A stretch of DNA of 64,000 nucleotides from Uloborus plumipes (lineage: Eukaryota > Arthropoda > Arachnida > Araneae > Uloboridae). The notes under the pieces were generated by a model. That model saw nothing but the letters and a program-made list of their open reading frames with translations, was not told the origin of the DNA and made no database searches. The position numbers and the translations under genes were made by a program. Shown piece by piece: positions 50,401-54,062 of this stretch. How positions within the stretch are numbered: the first letter of the stretch is position 1; each line of letters starts with the position of its first letter. Location of the stretch: NCBI GenBank assembly GCA_038373865.1, contig JAXGGA010005890.1:7501-71500 (forward strand), read 5' to 3'.

Positions 50401-52564
50401 GGTTTAAAATGCAATTTTCTTCAAAAAAATGGATTTGTTTCTACATATTTTTTTGAAAAATGAAAGCAAAATTTTAAGAAACAAAGGGAAAAAAAAGAAG
50501 GTATGTGACAAAAAAAATCGACTTTCATTTTTTTGTGACACCCTATAATAATAAACGAGTAATATATTTAAAATGAAAATTTTAACTGAAACTTGAAAAA
50601 AAGAACCCTATTTTTGAGTATTATTATGCGGGAGACTTAAATATTGCTTGAGAACAAAAACTTTAACTTAACCCTCTCGGCCCCCTGGACCTCATATGAG
50701 GCTCCTACTTTTGAACTCAATTTTGGAAGAAGTAAACACTTAAAATTATTTTTTTTCCCGTCAGTGACTCCACCTATTCATGTAGATCACATATGAGGCT
50801 CCTAAGTGAAAAAAAAATCATTTTAAGTGTTTACTTCTTCCAAAATTGAGTTCAAAAGTAGGAGCCTCATATGAGGTCCAGGGTGCCGAGAGAGTTAAGC
50901 TTAATTACACTTTATAGTTTGAATTTTTCAGTTTAATAATTTCATAATAATTTTCTTTCATTTTTTAAAAAATGCATTTAAAAAAATCCATTTTTTGAAG
51001 AAAATTATAAATTTTAAGCCTTGTGTTTGGAACCAGAAACCTAAATATTTTTTAATTTGGACAAATGTTTTTGAAGTAAACAAAAATTTAGAGCTTATCC
51101 TAGTGAACCTGATTTACTTCAGAAATATATCGCTTAAATTGTTTAAAAAGCAATAAAAAAATTTTAATATTTTAAAAATACAACAATTTCTGATGAATCC
51201 TACTTAAAATTTAATGTGAAATGTGTTCAAATCATTAATTTACTACACTCTTACTACACACACACAAGTTTTATTCTATCAAACCTATCAGGATTTTAAA
51301 TTAACTCAACCATAATTTTCATTAAAGGATTGTTATTTCAGCAGAATATCAAAATTAGAAAATGAACTACAAGTGGTTTTTGAAACACTCGCTACAGAGC
51401 ACTCGATCACCCAATGATCATTTTAAAGTAAAGTAACTACACTAATCACACCCTGTTTAGTATTGGGTCAGCCCGTACCAAATCACTTTTTTTTTTTTTT
51501 TTTTTTTTTTTTTATGGTTGAAGTTCGACCACCATCTGTTTTATTCAAATATTATCAGCATGTTGATGAATTTATGTAGAATTTTAGAATAATATATCAG
51601 TATGTAATGTGGTTAACACTCTTGGGCCCTTTTTCGTGGAAGGGTGTCATGCATTGCATGAATGTTTGGAAAACATTTAGTCAAGTTTGCACTACCACTA
51701 CACTTTACCTAAAGGTGCTTCACATCAATGTTAAGAATAAGCATACGTAGCGCATTTATGACCAAATGTTGCATTTTTTACACCCAGATCTTGTAAGCCA
51801 ATTCAAATGTGTACAGTTTTAGAATATATCAAGCTTTTTTTTACTATAATCATAGCTCACCTTAAAATTTTTGGAAATCTTCCACACTTTGAAGAATAAA
51901 ACATTTCCAGCTAATTAATGATCAATTTTTTTTCACTGGTTTTAATGCTATTCCTTATTAATTTCAGAGAAAACAGCATGTCATTCAGGGGTGCCCACAA
52001 GGAGGAGGAGGGCAAGTGCACCATTGAAATTTTTAGGGGTTTACTTTGAAAGGTGTTAATCTCTTTTACAGGAAGTATCTTTCTTAAGGGTGCTCTATAG
52101 TATTTGATCGGCCCCTGGGAGAGATCAACACCCATGCATAATTTACAGCTTTTACACTCAACAGCAAAAGGTTTTACCAGAGCAAGTAATTAGACAAATC
52201 TTCTAACTAATACGCAATAGGAAATGAAGTATGACGCAAACATTATTTTAGTAATTTGGTAATTTCAGATAATTGAAATGCATTGACGAATTAACAAGAA
52301 AGTATCATGTGTAAACCGATGTAGTAAAATGACAAAAATATAAGTAATACATAAAAAATAATGCCCTGAATGAGAAATCAAAAATAAAAGGCATTATAGA
52401 AAGATTAAGTTCTATTTTAGATTACGTAAAACCATGAGAAACATCGATTTTACGACTTCACGCATTTGAAAAACTCGCCAAAACAACTTTTCTCGAAGAG
52501 TAAAAATAAAAATAAACAAACCTTCATCCACGTCGAGCGCTCTTATATTCCGATGCCGAGACAT
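1486..52564 (-). CDS. HBS1L: HBS1-like translational GTPase, 12 exons, 3' part beyond window
   Basis: HBS1 is an EF-1alpha/eRF3-like GTPase that works with Dom34/Pelota in the cytoplasm to split stalled ribosomes and trigger no-go and non-stop mRNA decay. Twelve minus-strand exons with GT-AG borders and compatible phases join into 427 codons plus one base. They give the start [14 protein letters not shown], the conserved VEDDFCISP block (about residues 28-36), the HBS1 N-terminal domain (about 90-132), a Ser/Lys/Asn-rich linker (about 133-275) and the G domain. G1 GHVDAGKS, switch I RGITMDV and G3 DAPGHKDF are intact. G4 NKxD, G5 and the two beta-barrel domains are missing, because the gene runs off the left edge; the human protein is about 680 residues. 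An in-frame stop lies upstream of the ATG. Introns range from 79 bp to 10 kb and are filled with transposons. Family assignment rests on recalled family features; no search was run. Confidence 0.95.
1682..1794 (-). CDS. HBS1L: HBS1L coding exon 11 (switch I and G3)
   Basis: 113 bases, phase 2 in and phase 1 out, acceptor ATCACTAG, donor AACAG|GTAAAC. It encodes [18 protein letters not shown] and [19 protein letters not shown]. The switch I threonine and the DAPGH G3 motif with its catalytic histidine are all present. Only 79 bp separate it from exon 12. Confidence 0.96.
2818..3400 (-). pseudogene. LTR retrotransposon gag/protease remnant
   Basis: Read on the minus strand, about 3395-3275 encodes two CCHC zinc knuckles: CFRCGERNH, then after a one-base shift [11 protein letters not shown]. 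The last cysteine of each knuckle is lost or out of frame. Downstream, at 3042-2818, an open stretch contains DIILGLNIL in a context typical of the C-terminal half of a retropepsin. Knuckle-then-protease is the gag-pol order of LTR retrotransposons (Gypsy or BEL type). No LTRs or intact reverse transcriptase were recognised. It is old and inactive, inside intron 10. Confidence 0.6.
4753..5288. mobile_element. hAT miniature element, 536 bp, perfect 8-bp TSD
   Basis: Terminal inverted repeats start CAGGGCTTCTTAAACTTTTG on the left and match GTTTAAAAAGCCCTG on the right. The target-site duplication ATTTAGAT is perfect (4745-4752 and 5289-5296). The ends are rich in GACCCC/GGGGTC blocks. CAGGG ends plus an 8-bp TSD are the hAT superfamily hallmark. 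It has no coding capacity. The perfect TSD suggests a relatively recent insertion into intron 10. Confidence 0.9.
5297..7329. other. Intron 10 sequence, mostly unassigned
   Basis: AT-rich with short T- and A-runs and no recognisable gene. A GC-richer patch at about 6895-7075 (GAGGGGCGCAAGAGGG, later GTGGGCGTAGCGAAG and GTACGCTACTGGC) looks like a degraded short interspersed element. No A/B box pair could be made out in it. Confidence 0.4.
7338..8056. mobile_element. hAT miniature element, 719 bp
   Basis: The left end CAGGGGTCTCCAAACTTTTT is matched by the right end CATAGTTTGAAGACCCCTG. The flanking 8-bp duplications are GTCTCAAA (7330-7337) and GTCTTAAA (8057-8064), one mismatch. The CAGGGGTCTCCAAAC terminus is a common Charlie-like hAT end. 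Inside are two diverged copies of TGTCAGATTAAGACAA (about 7703 and 7795). It is non-coding. Confidence 0.88.
8373..8483 (-). CDS. HBS1L: HBS1L coding exon 10
   Basis: 111 bases, phase 2 in and out, acceptor TTTTTAG, donor AAAG|GTTAGT. It encodes [20 protein letters not shown] and then [17 protein letters not shown], the stretch between G1 and switch I. SFxYAWVLDE-x-x-EER is shared by HBS1 proteins. Confidence 0.95.
8484..10479. other. Intron 9, left part, unassigned
   Basis: No gene seen. It contains a T-run at about 8586-8609 and a G-run at about 9799-9810. A probable MITE fragment lies at about 9826-9905 (CGGTCCTGCTTAAATGAATA, then ATTCAATTAAGCAAG). The partner end of that fragment was not found. 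Confidence 0.35.
10480..11150. repeat. Two degenerate ~310-bp tandem modules
   Basis: Two related modules start at about 10490 and about 10803. Each begins with a GCATC-AAAATGAGAAA phrase, followed by (C)GGATG-AAAG and a run matching TTTAAAATGAAGGC. The second module ends in a block with CGGAGGTGAG and CTGGAAATCCAGTAAATACC. The same module occurs twice more inside the hAT element at 17131-18666, and the end block recurs near 2300-2400. Long open frames here are by-products of the AT-rich repeat. Confidence 0.6.
11151..11998. other. Intron 9, middle part, unassigned
   Basis: No supported gene. A stretch around 11400-11900 has a faint look of degraded retroelement coding (short fragments such as [11 protein letters not shown]), but stops and frameshifts prevent a call. 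Confidence 0.25.
11999..12684. mobile_element. pogo/Tigger-like MITE, 686 bp
   Basis: The ends read CGGCAAACTCCCGATTATCC on the left and, as reverse complement of the right end, CAGTAAACTCCTGATAATCT. TA dinucleotides flank both ends (11997-11998 and 12685-12686). A CAGTAAACTCCCGATTATCC-type terminus with TA duplication is characteristic of pogo/Tigger members of the Tc1/mariner superfamily. No transposase is encoded. Confidence 0.78.
12744..12790. repeat. Short near-perfect hairpin
   Basis: A 23-base arm (CACCAGTGCCCCATCAGCTA onward) pairs with TAGCTGATAGGGCACTAGTG, with two mismatches and almost no loop. A looser hairpin of related wording (ATGTGCCCCAG ... TATAGGGCACAT) sits at about 14271-14310. 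The shared TGCCCCA/TAGGGCA wording suggests ends or internal sites of one unidentified element. Confidence 0.45.
13066..13882 (+). mobile_element. Non-autonomous Helitron, 817 bp
   Basis: It begins TCTTAATATATAAAAATAAC, followed by the common phrase GCTACTGAACCGATTTTAAC, and ends GCCTGGTCAGCTAG. It lies between A and T (A|TC...CTAG|T), as expected for Helitrons, with no target duplication. A GC-rich pairing just before the end (GGCGGAACAGAGTTTGCC) fits the 3' hairpin. It holds an internal duplication of about 75 bp (ACATAAAGCACACGTTCTGG at 13313 and ACATAAAGCACATGTTCTGA at 13681). The short ORFs inside are not conserved domains. Confidence 0.75.
13883..15880. other. Intron 9, right part, unassigned
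   Basis: AT-rich, with a long T-run at about 14228-14256. No gene, SINE or element ends could be defined beyond the loose TGCCCCA hairpin at about 14271-14310. Confidence 0.35.
15881..16018 (-). CDS. HBS1L: HBS1L coding exon 9 (G1 / P-loop)
   Basis: 138 bases, phase 2 in and out, acceptor TTTTTGTAG, donor TTTCG|GTATGT. It encodes the lead-in helix ([19 protein letters not shown]) and the G1 motif GHVDAGKS within [20 protein letters not shown]. This P-loop sequence is diagnostic for the eEF1A/eRF3/HBS1 group. The wording before it and the shape of the downstream exons point to HBS1. Confidence 0.96.
16019..17130. other. Intron 8, left part, unassigned
   Basis: Starts with the intron side of the exon 9 acceptor. 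T-rich tracts lie at 16515-16534. An 84-codon plus-strand open frame at 16726-16980 shows no recognisable domain. Nothing else was identified. Confidence 0.3.
17131..18666. mobile_element. hAT-like element, 1536 bp, with internal minisatellites
   Basis: The left end CAGGGGTCTGTCCAGGATTT pairs with the right end TCCTCTGGCCAGACCCCTG. The flanks share GTTAC (17126-17130 and 18667-18671), a 5-bp duplication, shorter than the usual 8 for hAT. The left part repeats AATAATTTTGTGAAA. The right part has three to four copies of a 37-bp unit containing GTGAAGGGTCCGTTTTGC (about 18520-18640). The middle (17310-17880) is two modules of the dispersed repeat also seen at 10480-11150. There is no transposase. 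Confidence 0.75.
18672..19357. other. Intron 8, right part, unassigned
   Basis: AT-rich intronic sequence between the hAT-like element and exon 8. No gene or element ends seen. Confidence 0.4.
19358..19465 (-). CDS. HBS1L: HBS1L coding exon 8 (linker)
   Basis: 108 bases, phase 2 in and out, acceptor TTATTTAG, donor CAAA|GTATGC. It encodes the acidic/Asn-rich linker [20 protein letters not shown] and onward to DKDTSTK. It feeds in frame into the G-domain exon. Confidence 0.84.
19605..20736. mobile_element. GGGT-ended element, 1132 bp, with repeated CATTCACATGCC motif
   Basis: Perfect inverted ends GGGTGATTCTACAAAAA... and ...TTTTGTAGAATCACCC lie between ATAT flanks (possible 4-bp TSD ATAT). 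The interior repeats a motif GT(C/T)AT(T/C)CACATGCCC at about 19782, 19986, 20176, 20329, 20354, 20482, 20501, 20522 and 20543, with one inverted copy near 20379. It has no coding capacity. The superfamily is uncertain; 4-bp TSDs would fit Sola- or Chapaev-type elements. It lies in intron 7. Confidence 0.7.
20996..21103 (-). CDS. HBS1L: HBS1L coding exon 7 (linker)
   Basis: 108 bases, phase 2 in and out, acceptor CTTTCAG, donor CTGA|GTAAGT. It encodes a Ser/Lys/Gln-rich linker starting [16 protein letters not shown]. Only this frame is open across the exon. It has the same length and phase as exon 8. Confidence 0.83.
21199..21340 (-). CDS. HBS1L: HBS1L coding exon 6 (linker with internal repeat)
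   Basis: 142 bases, phase 1 in and phase 2 out. The acceptor is TTATAG and the best donor is CAGCT|GTATGT, because only this donor keeps the next exon open. It encodes a low-complexity linker with an internal duplication: [14 protein letters not shown] then [13 protein letters not shown]. It is separated from exon 7 by a 95-bp intron. Confidence 0.83.
21481..21543. repeat. TA/TG microsatellite
   Basis: Alternating (TA)n with (TG)n interruptions in intron 5. The apparent open frames across it are artefacts. Confidence 0.9.
21544..23422. other. Intron 5, right part, with a palindromic AACTAGTTATGGGC motif
   Basis: No gene identified. CTAGTTATGGGC (22341-22352) is inverted as GCCCATAACTAG (22703-22714), and a related GGACCATAACTGGTCA lies at about 23081. 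This may be another element with a repeated internal motif. The 153-codon plus-strand open frame at 22347-22808 lies inside it and matches nothing I know. Confidence 0.35.
24017..24214. mobile_element. Palindromic MITE nested in the foldback element
   Basis: Arms starting near TTTGCCAATGTCATACTCTA match TAGAGTATGACATTGACAAA. Both arms carry AACAGAACAGTTGAG and end in TTTCGCCTCAAA/ACATTTCGCC blocks around an A/T-rich centre. It is present in the left arm of the surrounding foldback but not at the same place in the right arm, so it is a later insertion or was lost on one side. Confidence 0.65.
24217..25506. mobile_element. TA-flanked element, 1290 bp, with repeated GTTCCGATTCACCCCGC motif
   Basis: The ends read CCGTAAAATGGGGTTAATCG on the left and CACCCCATTTTACGG on the right. 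TA dinucleotides flank both sides, consistent with Tc1/mariner-type insertion. The motif GTTCCGATT(C/G)ACCCCGC recurs in both orientations at about 24226, 24394, 24416, 25090 and 25464. It has no coding capacity. It sits at the centre of the larger foldback. Confidence 0.65.
26274..26321 (-). CDS. HBS1L: HBS1L coding exon 5 (linker)
   Basis: A 48-base exon, phase 1 in and out, acceptor TTTTTAG, donor CTAG|GTAAAG. It encodes [17 protein letters not shown], a basic linker segment. The phase and an uninterrupted frame between good splice sites support it; sequence conservation in the family is weak here. It lies 184 bp from a 2.7-kb foldback element. Confidence 0.82.
26322..27448. other. Intron 4, left part, unassigned
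   Basis: AT-rich intronic sequence with a T-run at about 27394-27411. No gene or element was recognised. Confidence 0.35.
27449..27577 (+). mobile_element. tRNA-derived SINE, copy 1
   Basis: A tRNA-like head with an A-box-like TTGGCATGGTTGAATAGAAC and a B-box-like GAGTTCAAATCC is followed by AGTCCAAAAAATT. The tail is CAGCAAAATTTTAATCCAAC. The minus-strand sequence 59010-58884 has the same order (GGTTCAGTAGAGC, GTTCAAATCC, GACCAAAAAAT, CAGCAGAATTCTAATCCGAC). The two define a SINE family. It is not a functional tRNA gene: there is no matching acceptor stem. Confidence 0.7.
28083..31817 (+). mobile_element. DNA transposon, ~3.7 kb, ~500-bp inverted repeats, DDE_Tnp_4 type
   Basis: Long inverted repeats at about 28086-28592 and 31302-31814 begin GGGTATAGCCGGGTT. 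The left one contains TTGGGGGATCATTTTGGTGT and the right its complement. Between them is a decayed plus-strand transposase with a DGTYI catalytic motif and a C-terminal SWIM-like zinc finger. This architecture matches the ISL2EU/Harbinger-related DDE_Tnp_4 group. The exact TSD is unclear. A weaker inverted similarity (ACTCAACTGCAACT / AGTTGCGGTTGAGTT) extends outside both ends to about 28040 and 31945, so the original element may be slightly longer. It lies in intron 4. Confidence 0.8.
28865..30945 (+). pseudogene. Broken DDE_Tnp_4 transposase with SWIM-like zinc finger
   Basis: The transposase survives as successive open pieces with frameshifts and stops. 28865-29194 is the N-terminus, with CCKCRP near its middle. 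About 29226-29380 carries FCCICG and RRCKDH, likely a zinc-binding pair. About 29590-29720 is a helix-turn-helix-like [20 protein letters not shown]. 29744-30118 is the catalytic core: [12 protein letters not shown] carries the first Asp, and NMNDAEIM probably the second. 30115-30444 continues the core after a frameshift and includes [12 protein letters not shown]. 30512-30706 and about 30707-30945 are the C-terminus, with [20 protein letters not shown] (a SWIM-like C-x-C ... C-x2-H) and an acidic end. At least four breaks are visible, so it cannot act itself. Assignment is from remembered family architecture. Confidence 0.75.
31818..32175. other. Intron 4 end next to exon 4
   Basis: Short intronic stretch containing the outer GTTGAGTT-rich inverted similarity of the neighbouring transposon and a G-rich run (GGTGGGGGGAAGGAGG, about 32109). 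No gene. Confidence 0.4.
32176..32304 (-). CDS. HBS1L: HBS1L coding exon 4 (HBS1 N-terminal domain)
   Basis: 129 bases, phase 1 in and out, acceptor TTATAG, donor AACAG|GTAAGG. The translation [20 protein letters not shown], continuing through a helix with [19 protein letters not shown], is the compact helical HBS1 N-terminal domain. In the family this domain contacts the ribosome near the mRNA entry site. Confidence 0.93.
32305..34004. other. Intron 3, unassigned
   Basis: AT-rich, with many A- and T-runs (for example 33137-33150 and 33233-33245) and a G-run at 33366-33375. No gene or defined element ends seen. Confidence 0.4.
34005..34160 (-). CDS. HBS1L: HBS1L coding exon 3
   Basis: 156 bases, phase 1 in and out, acceptor TTTTGTAG, donor ACTG|GTAAGA. 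It begins with EAQFLYDR, equivalent to the AQFIYxR segment that follows CISP in other HBS1 proteins. It continues as an acidic Ser/Glu/Asp-rich spacer ([17 protein letters not shown]). A hAT element starts only 144 bp away on the intron 2 side. Confidence 0.9.
34304..36025. mobile_element. hAT element, 1722 bp, with nested insertion
   Basis: The left end CAGGGCTCGAAAAATCTTTA pairs with the right end TATAATTTTCGAGCCCTG. The 8-bp duplications are ACTACAAG (34296-34303) and ACTATAAG (36026-36033). Both subterminal regions repeat the palindromic word ACATGCCC/GGGCATGT several times. No transposase is encoded. A GGGTC-ended element (34613-35714) lies inside. The element sits 144 bp from exon 3. 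Confidence 0.87.
34613..35714. mobile_element. GGGTC-ended element, 1102 bp, with repeated GTCAAGTCCGTTACC motif
   Basis: Inverted ends GGGTCATTTTCAAAATTTT and GAAAATGACCC are flanked by ATAT on both sides (possible 4-bp TSD). The motif GTCAA(G/C/A)TCCGTTACC occurs at about 35000, 35192, 35346, 35363 and 35381. It is non-coding, and nested in a hAT element. Its layout parallels the element at 19605-20736. Confidence 0.65.
36450..36707. mobile_element. Palindromic MITE, ~258 bp
   Basis: A near-complete inverted repeat. The inner arms are GCAAAAAATGTGAGCTTATG and CATAAGCTCACATTTTTTGC. The outer arms are CAGGAATACTGCATAC and GTATGCAGTATTCCT, and AAAAGCAAAAATA is matched beyond that. It would fold into a long hairpin. 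TSD not resolved. It lies in intron 2. Confidence 0.7.
37560..38160. repeat. Degenerate ~100-bp modular repeat field
   Basis: The phrase ATTTTAGGC(T/A)ATCTTTG recurs about every 100 bp (near 37572, 37650, 37761 and 37850), mixed with GAAATT(G/T)-AAAACT phrases. It resembles the repeat fields at 45.2-46.0 and 48.0-49.2 kb. The short open frames here are by-products. Confidence 0.5.
38515..39943 (+). mobile_element. Tc1-type transposon, 1429 bp, TA target duplication
   Basis: Terminal inverted repeats CACTGGCGGAAAAAAAAATC and ATTTTTTTTTCCGCCAGTG, extending to CCCAACACCAAGAAA, are flanked by TA on both sides (38513-38514 and 39944-39945). Length and layout are those of a full Tc1 family element with one transposase gene. 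The right TA runs straight into a TA microsatellite. It lies in intron 2. Confidence 0.93.
38740..39779 (+). pseudogene. Tc1 transposase, degraded
   Basis: Recognisable plus-strand pieces in shifting frames. About 38836-39150 is the paired-like DNA-binding region, with [19 protein letters not shown] and [16 protein letters not shown]. About 39150-39420 is the start of the catalytic domain, with an LFSDGSG block. About 39455-39560 has [12 protein letters not shown] with the second Asp. 39573-39779 is the C-terminus, with [20 protein letters not shown] and NSGGYTLY. The third catalytic position reads SSIDNVWD where Tc1 proteins have a Glu (IENxW-type), and a stop lies just before it. Frameshifts plus this substitution mean it is dead. 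The wording is close to a Tc1 family abundant in spiders, by recall only. Confidence 0.88.
39944..40001. repeat. TA microsatellite between Tc1 and hAT elements
   Basis: (TA)n from the TA target duplication of the Tc1 element to the left end of the next hAT element, whose 8-bp TSD is ATATATAT. The short open frames reading IYIYIY are artefacts. Confidence 0.92.
41220..42445. mobile_element. Nested retroposon-like repeat with 143-bp tandem units
   Basis: The stretch ends in a hairpin TTTCTTCTATATATTAGATA/TATAGAAGAAAG (about 42411-42440). Upstream of it is ACACACAGACAGACAGACAT and a conserved tract CTCAGCACACCTCAAAACGT. The left border is less sure; ACTTTCTTCTATATCTATC also occurs at 41248. In the middle are about three near-identical 143-bp tandem units (about 41709-42175), each with GATTGCTCCACCCCCCTT, GAATCAGCACCTGTACTCA and GGTTACTTCCTGAGATATAG, plus a diverged unit before them. 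The type (LINE 3' end, SINE or other) is not resolved. Confidence 0.55.
41709..42175. repeat. 143-bp tandem repeat, ~3.2 units
   Basis: Units start at about 41709, 41853, 41996 and 42145 (the last truncated). Identity between units is high: only scattered substitutions and a variable C-run (CACCCC to 14 C). Confidence 0.85.
43569..44224. other. Intron 2 next to exon 2, unassigned
   Basis: AT-rich intronic sequence with no recognisable element. Confidence 0.4.
44225..44293 (-). CDS. HBS1L: HBS1L coding exon 2
   Basis: Acceptor TTTGCAG, donor CAG|GTAATG, phase 1 in and out, 69 bases. It encodes [20 protein letters not shown] followed by PQT. The Y-G-x-SVEDD-[YF]-CISP signature is the conserved N-terminal block of HBS1 proteins. 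The exon sits just right of a TA microsatellite-bearing intron stretch and is flanked by 8-kb and 10-kb introns. Confidence 0.92.
44369..44466. repeat. TA microsatellite
   Basis: About 98 bp of (TA)n with a few TAGTA interruptions, 75 bp from exon 2 in intron 1. Open frames across it are artefacts. Confidence 0.93.
45180..45957. repeat. Degenerate repeat field, left part
   Basis: Recurring phrases such as GAAGATCCTCTAAAATTTTG, TTTGGAAAAATTCTGGA and CACCCAAACC-like blocks, spaced about 100-230 bp. The same wording continues at about 48.0-49.2 kb, after the inserted element at 45960-47608. It is non-coding; long open frames on either strand have no domain. Confidence 0.5.
45960..47608. mobile_element. 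TA-flanked element, 1649 bp, CCCCCC/GGGGGG ends, GGCGCCAA motif
   Basis: Starts with a C-run followed by CTTGGCGA and ends TCGCCAAGAGGGGGG. TA flanks both sides (45958-45959 and 47609-47610). TTGGCG(CC) words recur near both ends and inside. A tandem pair of about 130 bp (46229-46475: AAAATATGAGTGTTTGCAAG twice, GTGCTxGATTAG twice) lies in the left third. TA flanks suggest a Tc1/mariner-type non-autonomous element. Confidence 0.62.
47611..49210. repeat. Degenerate repeat field, right part (~230-bp units)
   Basis: From about 48400 to 49160, units of roughly 230 bp share AAAACTGGTTTTAGAGCTGC, TTTTGAAAAATGAA-GG, and ACCCCAAAC-CC phrases and TTTTTAAAGTTT. Identity is low. The 129-codon open frame at 48142-48531 spans unrelated repeat pieces and has no domain. 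Confidence 0.5.
50120..50543. mobile_element. TA-flanked MITE, 424 bp
   Basis: The left end GGGTACCCCAAAAAACAG and the complement of the right end GGGTGTCACAAAAAAATG are flanked by TA (50118-50119 and 50544-50545). A second inner inverted pair is GCATACCTTCTTTT / AAAAGAAGGTATG. Likely a Tc1/mariner-type MITE. Confidence 0.55.
50668..50898. mobile_element. piggyBac-type MITE, 231 bp, TTAA duplication
   Basis: Near-palindromic: TTAACCCTCTCGGCCCCCTG at the left, CAGGGTGCCGAGAGAGTTAA at the right. The ~90-bp arms include CCTCATATGAGG and TTTTGAACTCAATTTTGGAA. The TTAACCCTxxC start is typical for piggyBac-derived MITEs. It lies in intron 1. Confidence 0.85.
50899..52521. other. Intron 1, right part, unassigned
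   Basis: AT-rich, with a 27-base T-run (51487-51513). No gene or complete element recognised. Confidence 0.35.
52522..52564 (-). CDS. HBS1L: HBS1L coding exon 1 (start exon)
   Basis: Encodes [14 protein letters not shown], matching the very conserved HBS1 N-terminus (M-x-RHRN-x-R). The ATG is chosen because of this match and because the reading frame meets a TAA about 85 bases upstream. The donor is GAAG|GTTTGT and the exon ends in phase 1. The surrounding sequence is richer in CpG than the introns, as expected near a promoter. Confidence 0.9.
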
Positions 52565-52847
52565 GACCACATCCGTTCCCGTCTCTATCTCGAAGACGAA
52601 TACGATTTGACTATGGTTTATATTACATTACGTTCGAGTTGTATGTGTTCCGTTTACCCCCTGGTTTTCCCTCTTCTGACACCTGCGTCATAAACGATGA
52701 GGATCTACATAAACAGATCGAAAGTGGAACAACCAGAGGGCAGTGCAGTCGCTTAAAGCCAGCGTAGGGGGACTAAACAAGGAGGATTTCTCGTGCAGGG
52801 GGATTTTACATAGTTTTTGATGGTGCAATCTGAGCCTATTGGCCCGA
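52565..52847 (-). promoter_or_regulatory. Probable HBS1L 5' UTR and promoter region
   Basis: Directly upstream of the HBS1L ATG. CpG-containing and less AT-rich than the introns, with an in-frame TAA about 85 bases before the ATG. No clear TATA box or initiator could be fixed, so the transcription start is unknown. A palindromic MITE begins at its outer edge. Confidence 0.45.
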
Positions 52848-52971
52848 ATTCAAGTGAAACACCATTGCAATCGCTTCGAGGCGATCGCAATAGACCAAAA
52901 TTGCAATCGCTACTGGAAGTCGAATTACGTTAGAATCGCATCTCGTAGCGATTGTAACGTTTCACTTGAAT
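52848..52971. mobile_element. Palindromic MITE ~0.28 kb upstream of HBS1L ATG
   Basis: ATTCAAGTGAAACACCATTG and CGATTGTAACGTTTCACTTGAAT form inverted ends, with GCAATCGCT/AGCGATTG repeated inside (CAATCGCTTCGAGGCGATCG). About 124 bp. TSD not identified. Confidence 0.6.
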
Positions 52972-53145
52972 CCATTCACTTGATTCCTTGAATCCAGAGG
53001 GCTGCGAGTCACTACGCCTTGCCTCTGCTTCCTTGATGATCAGTATCTTTCGAGAGAAACTTCCAACTTTACCACATAGATTTCTATTAAAAGAAATTAA
53101 AGGTTAGAAAGCCTTGTCACAAAAAGTTTGTCCATAAGAATTTAT

Positions 53146-54062
53146 TTATCGCCACATAAGCTGGGCAACCCCAGGAAAAAACAAGATTTCAGAGAAAAGG
53201 AAGTTGTAACCATGCAGGAAAAAGTCCTTAGGGCAATGAGCAATCAAATTTTTCCTAATAGTGTTCGTTTTGCTACAGTGATACAGAATGTGCTCAATAG
53301 TTTCCTCTGTGCCACAGTTCGGAGTTTCGGATGCCTTGATCTTGTACAGTTTGCTTTTGGTCATGATGCAGTTACATACTAATCTATTGATGAAGATTTC
53401 TTGCTTTCTATTGTTAACCATGCGATTTTCTCTCTTAGAAGGTAGCTTCCTTTGTTTGAACTTGTCGAAATACTTGGAATTTTGCCATTGTTTTAAGTTT
53501 GCCAGCTGTTTTTTTGTTTTGGATGAATCTGCAACAATCCTTCCATGTGGCGATATTTAAACTTGGAATTTTTTCTCCACTAGTGGCCTCCTTGACAAGC
53601 GAATCTGCTTCTTCGTTTAGCTCAATACCAGAGTGGCTGGGAGTCCAAATAACAGTAACACTATTTTTGTTGGATAACTGCTTCTAGATAACTTCTTGTA
53701 ATTTTCACAAGGAGATCCTGTTTTCTGTTTTCGTTTTTTATAGCGTTGATTGCACTGAGACTATCTGTAAGGATAATAGAGGGGACTTCGGTTTTAATGA
53801 GATATTTTTCTGTGTAAAAAATGGCCGATAATTCTGCCGTAAAAATCGAGCAGAAGGCTGGTATTTGTATTTTCCTTTTTACATCTTTGTTCTGATTTAT
53901 CAGCCCAAAGCCTACATGTAGTTGATTCTTAGAACCGTCTGTGGCAAATATATCTTTGTGTTTATTTTCATGTAGGAAGCATCGGTAGTCTTGTGTGATT
54001 TCTTCCTTCACTTGTGTTCTTTGGAATATTCTCTCGTCAGTATAGTCCAGGCTAGTGTCCAT
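53146..54062 (-). pseudogene. 5'-truncated LINE fragment: RNase H and C-terminal zinc region
   Basis: On the minus strand, 54062-53661 encodes an RNase H domain of a Jockey/I-type LINE. It shows FATDGSKNQLHVGFGLI (first Asp), CSIFTAELSAIFY (Glu) and IILTDSLSAINAI (Asp). A frameshift near 53680 moves the reading into IWTPSHSGIELNEEADSLVK with the last Asp. A second frame change leads to 53421-53146, with ETPNCGTEETIEHILYHCSK, the C-x-H-C region at the end of the polyprotein. The reverse transcriptase part is missing. It ends about 0.6 kb upstream of the HBS1L start, on the same strand. Confidence 0.82.
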
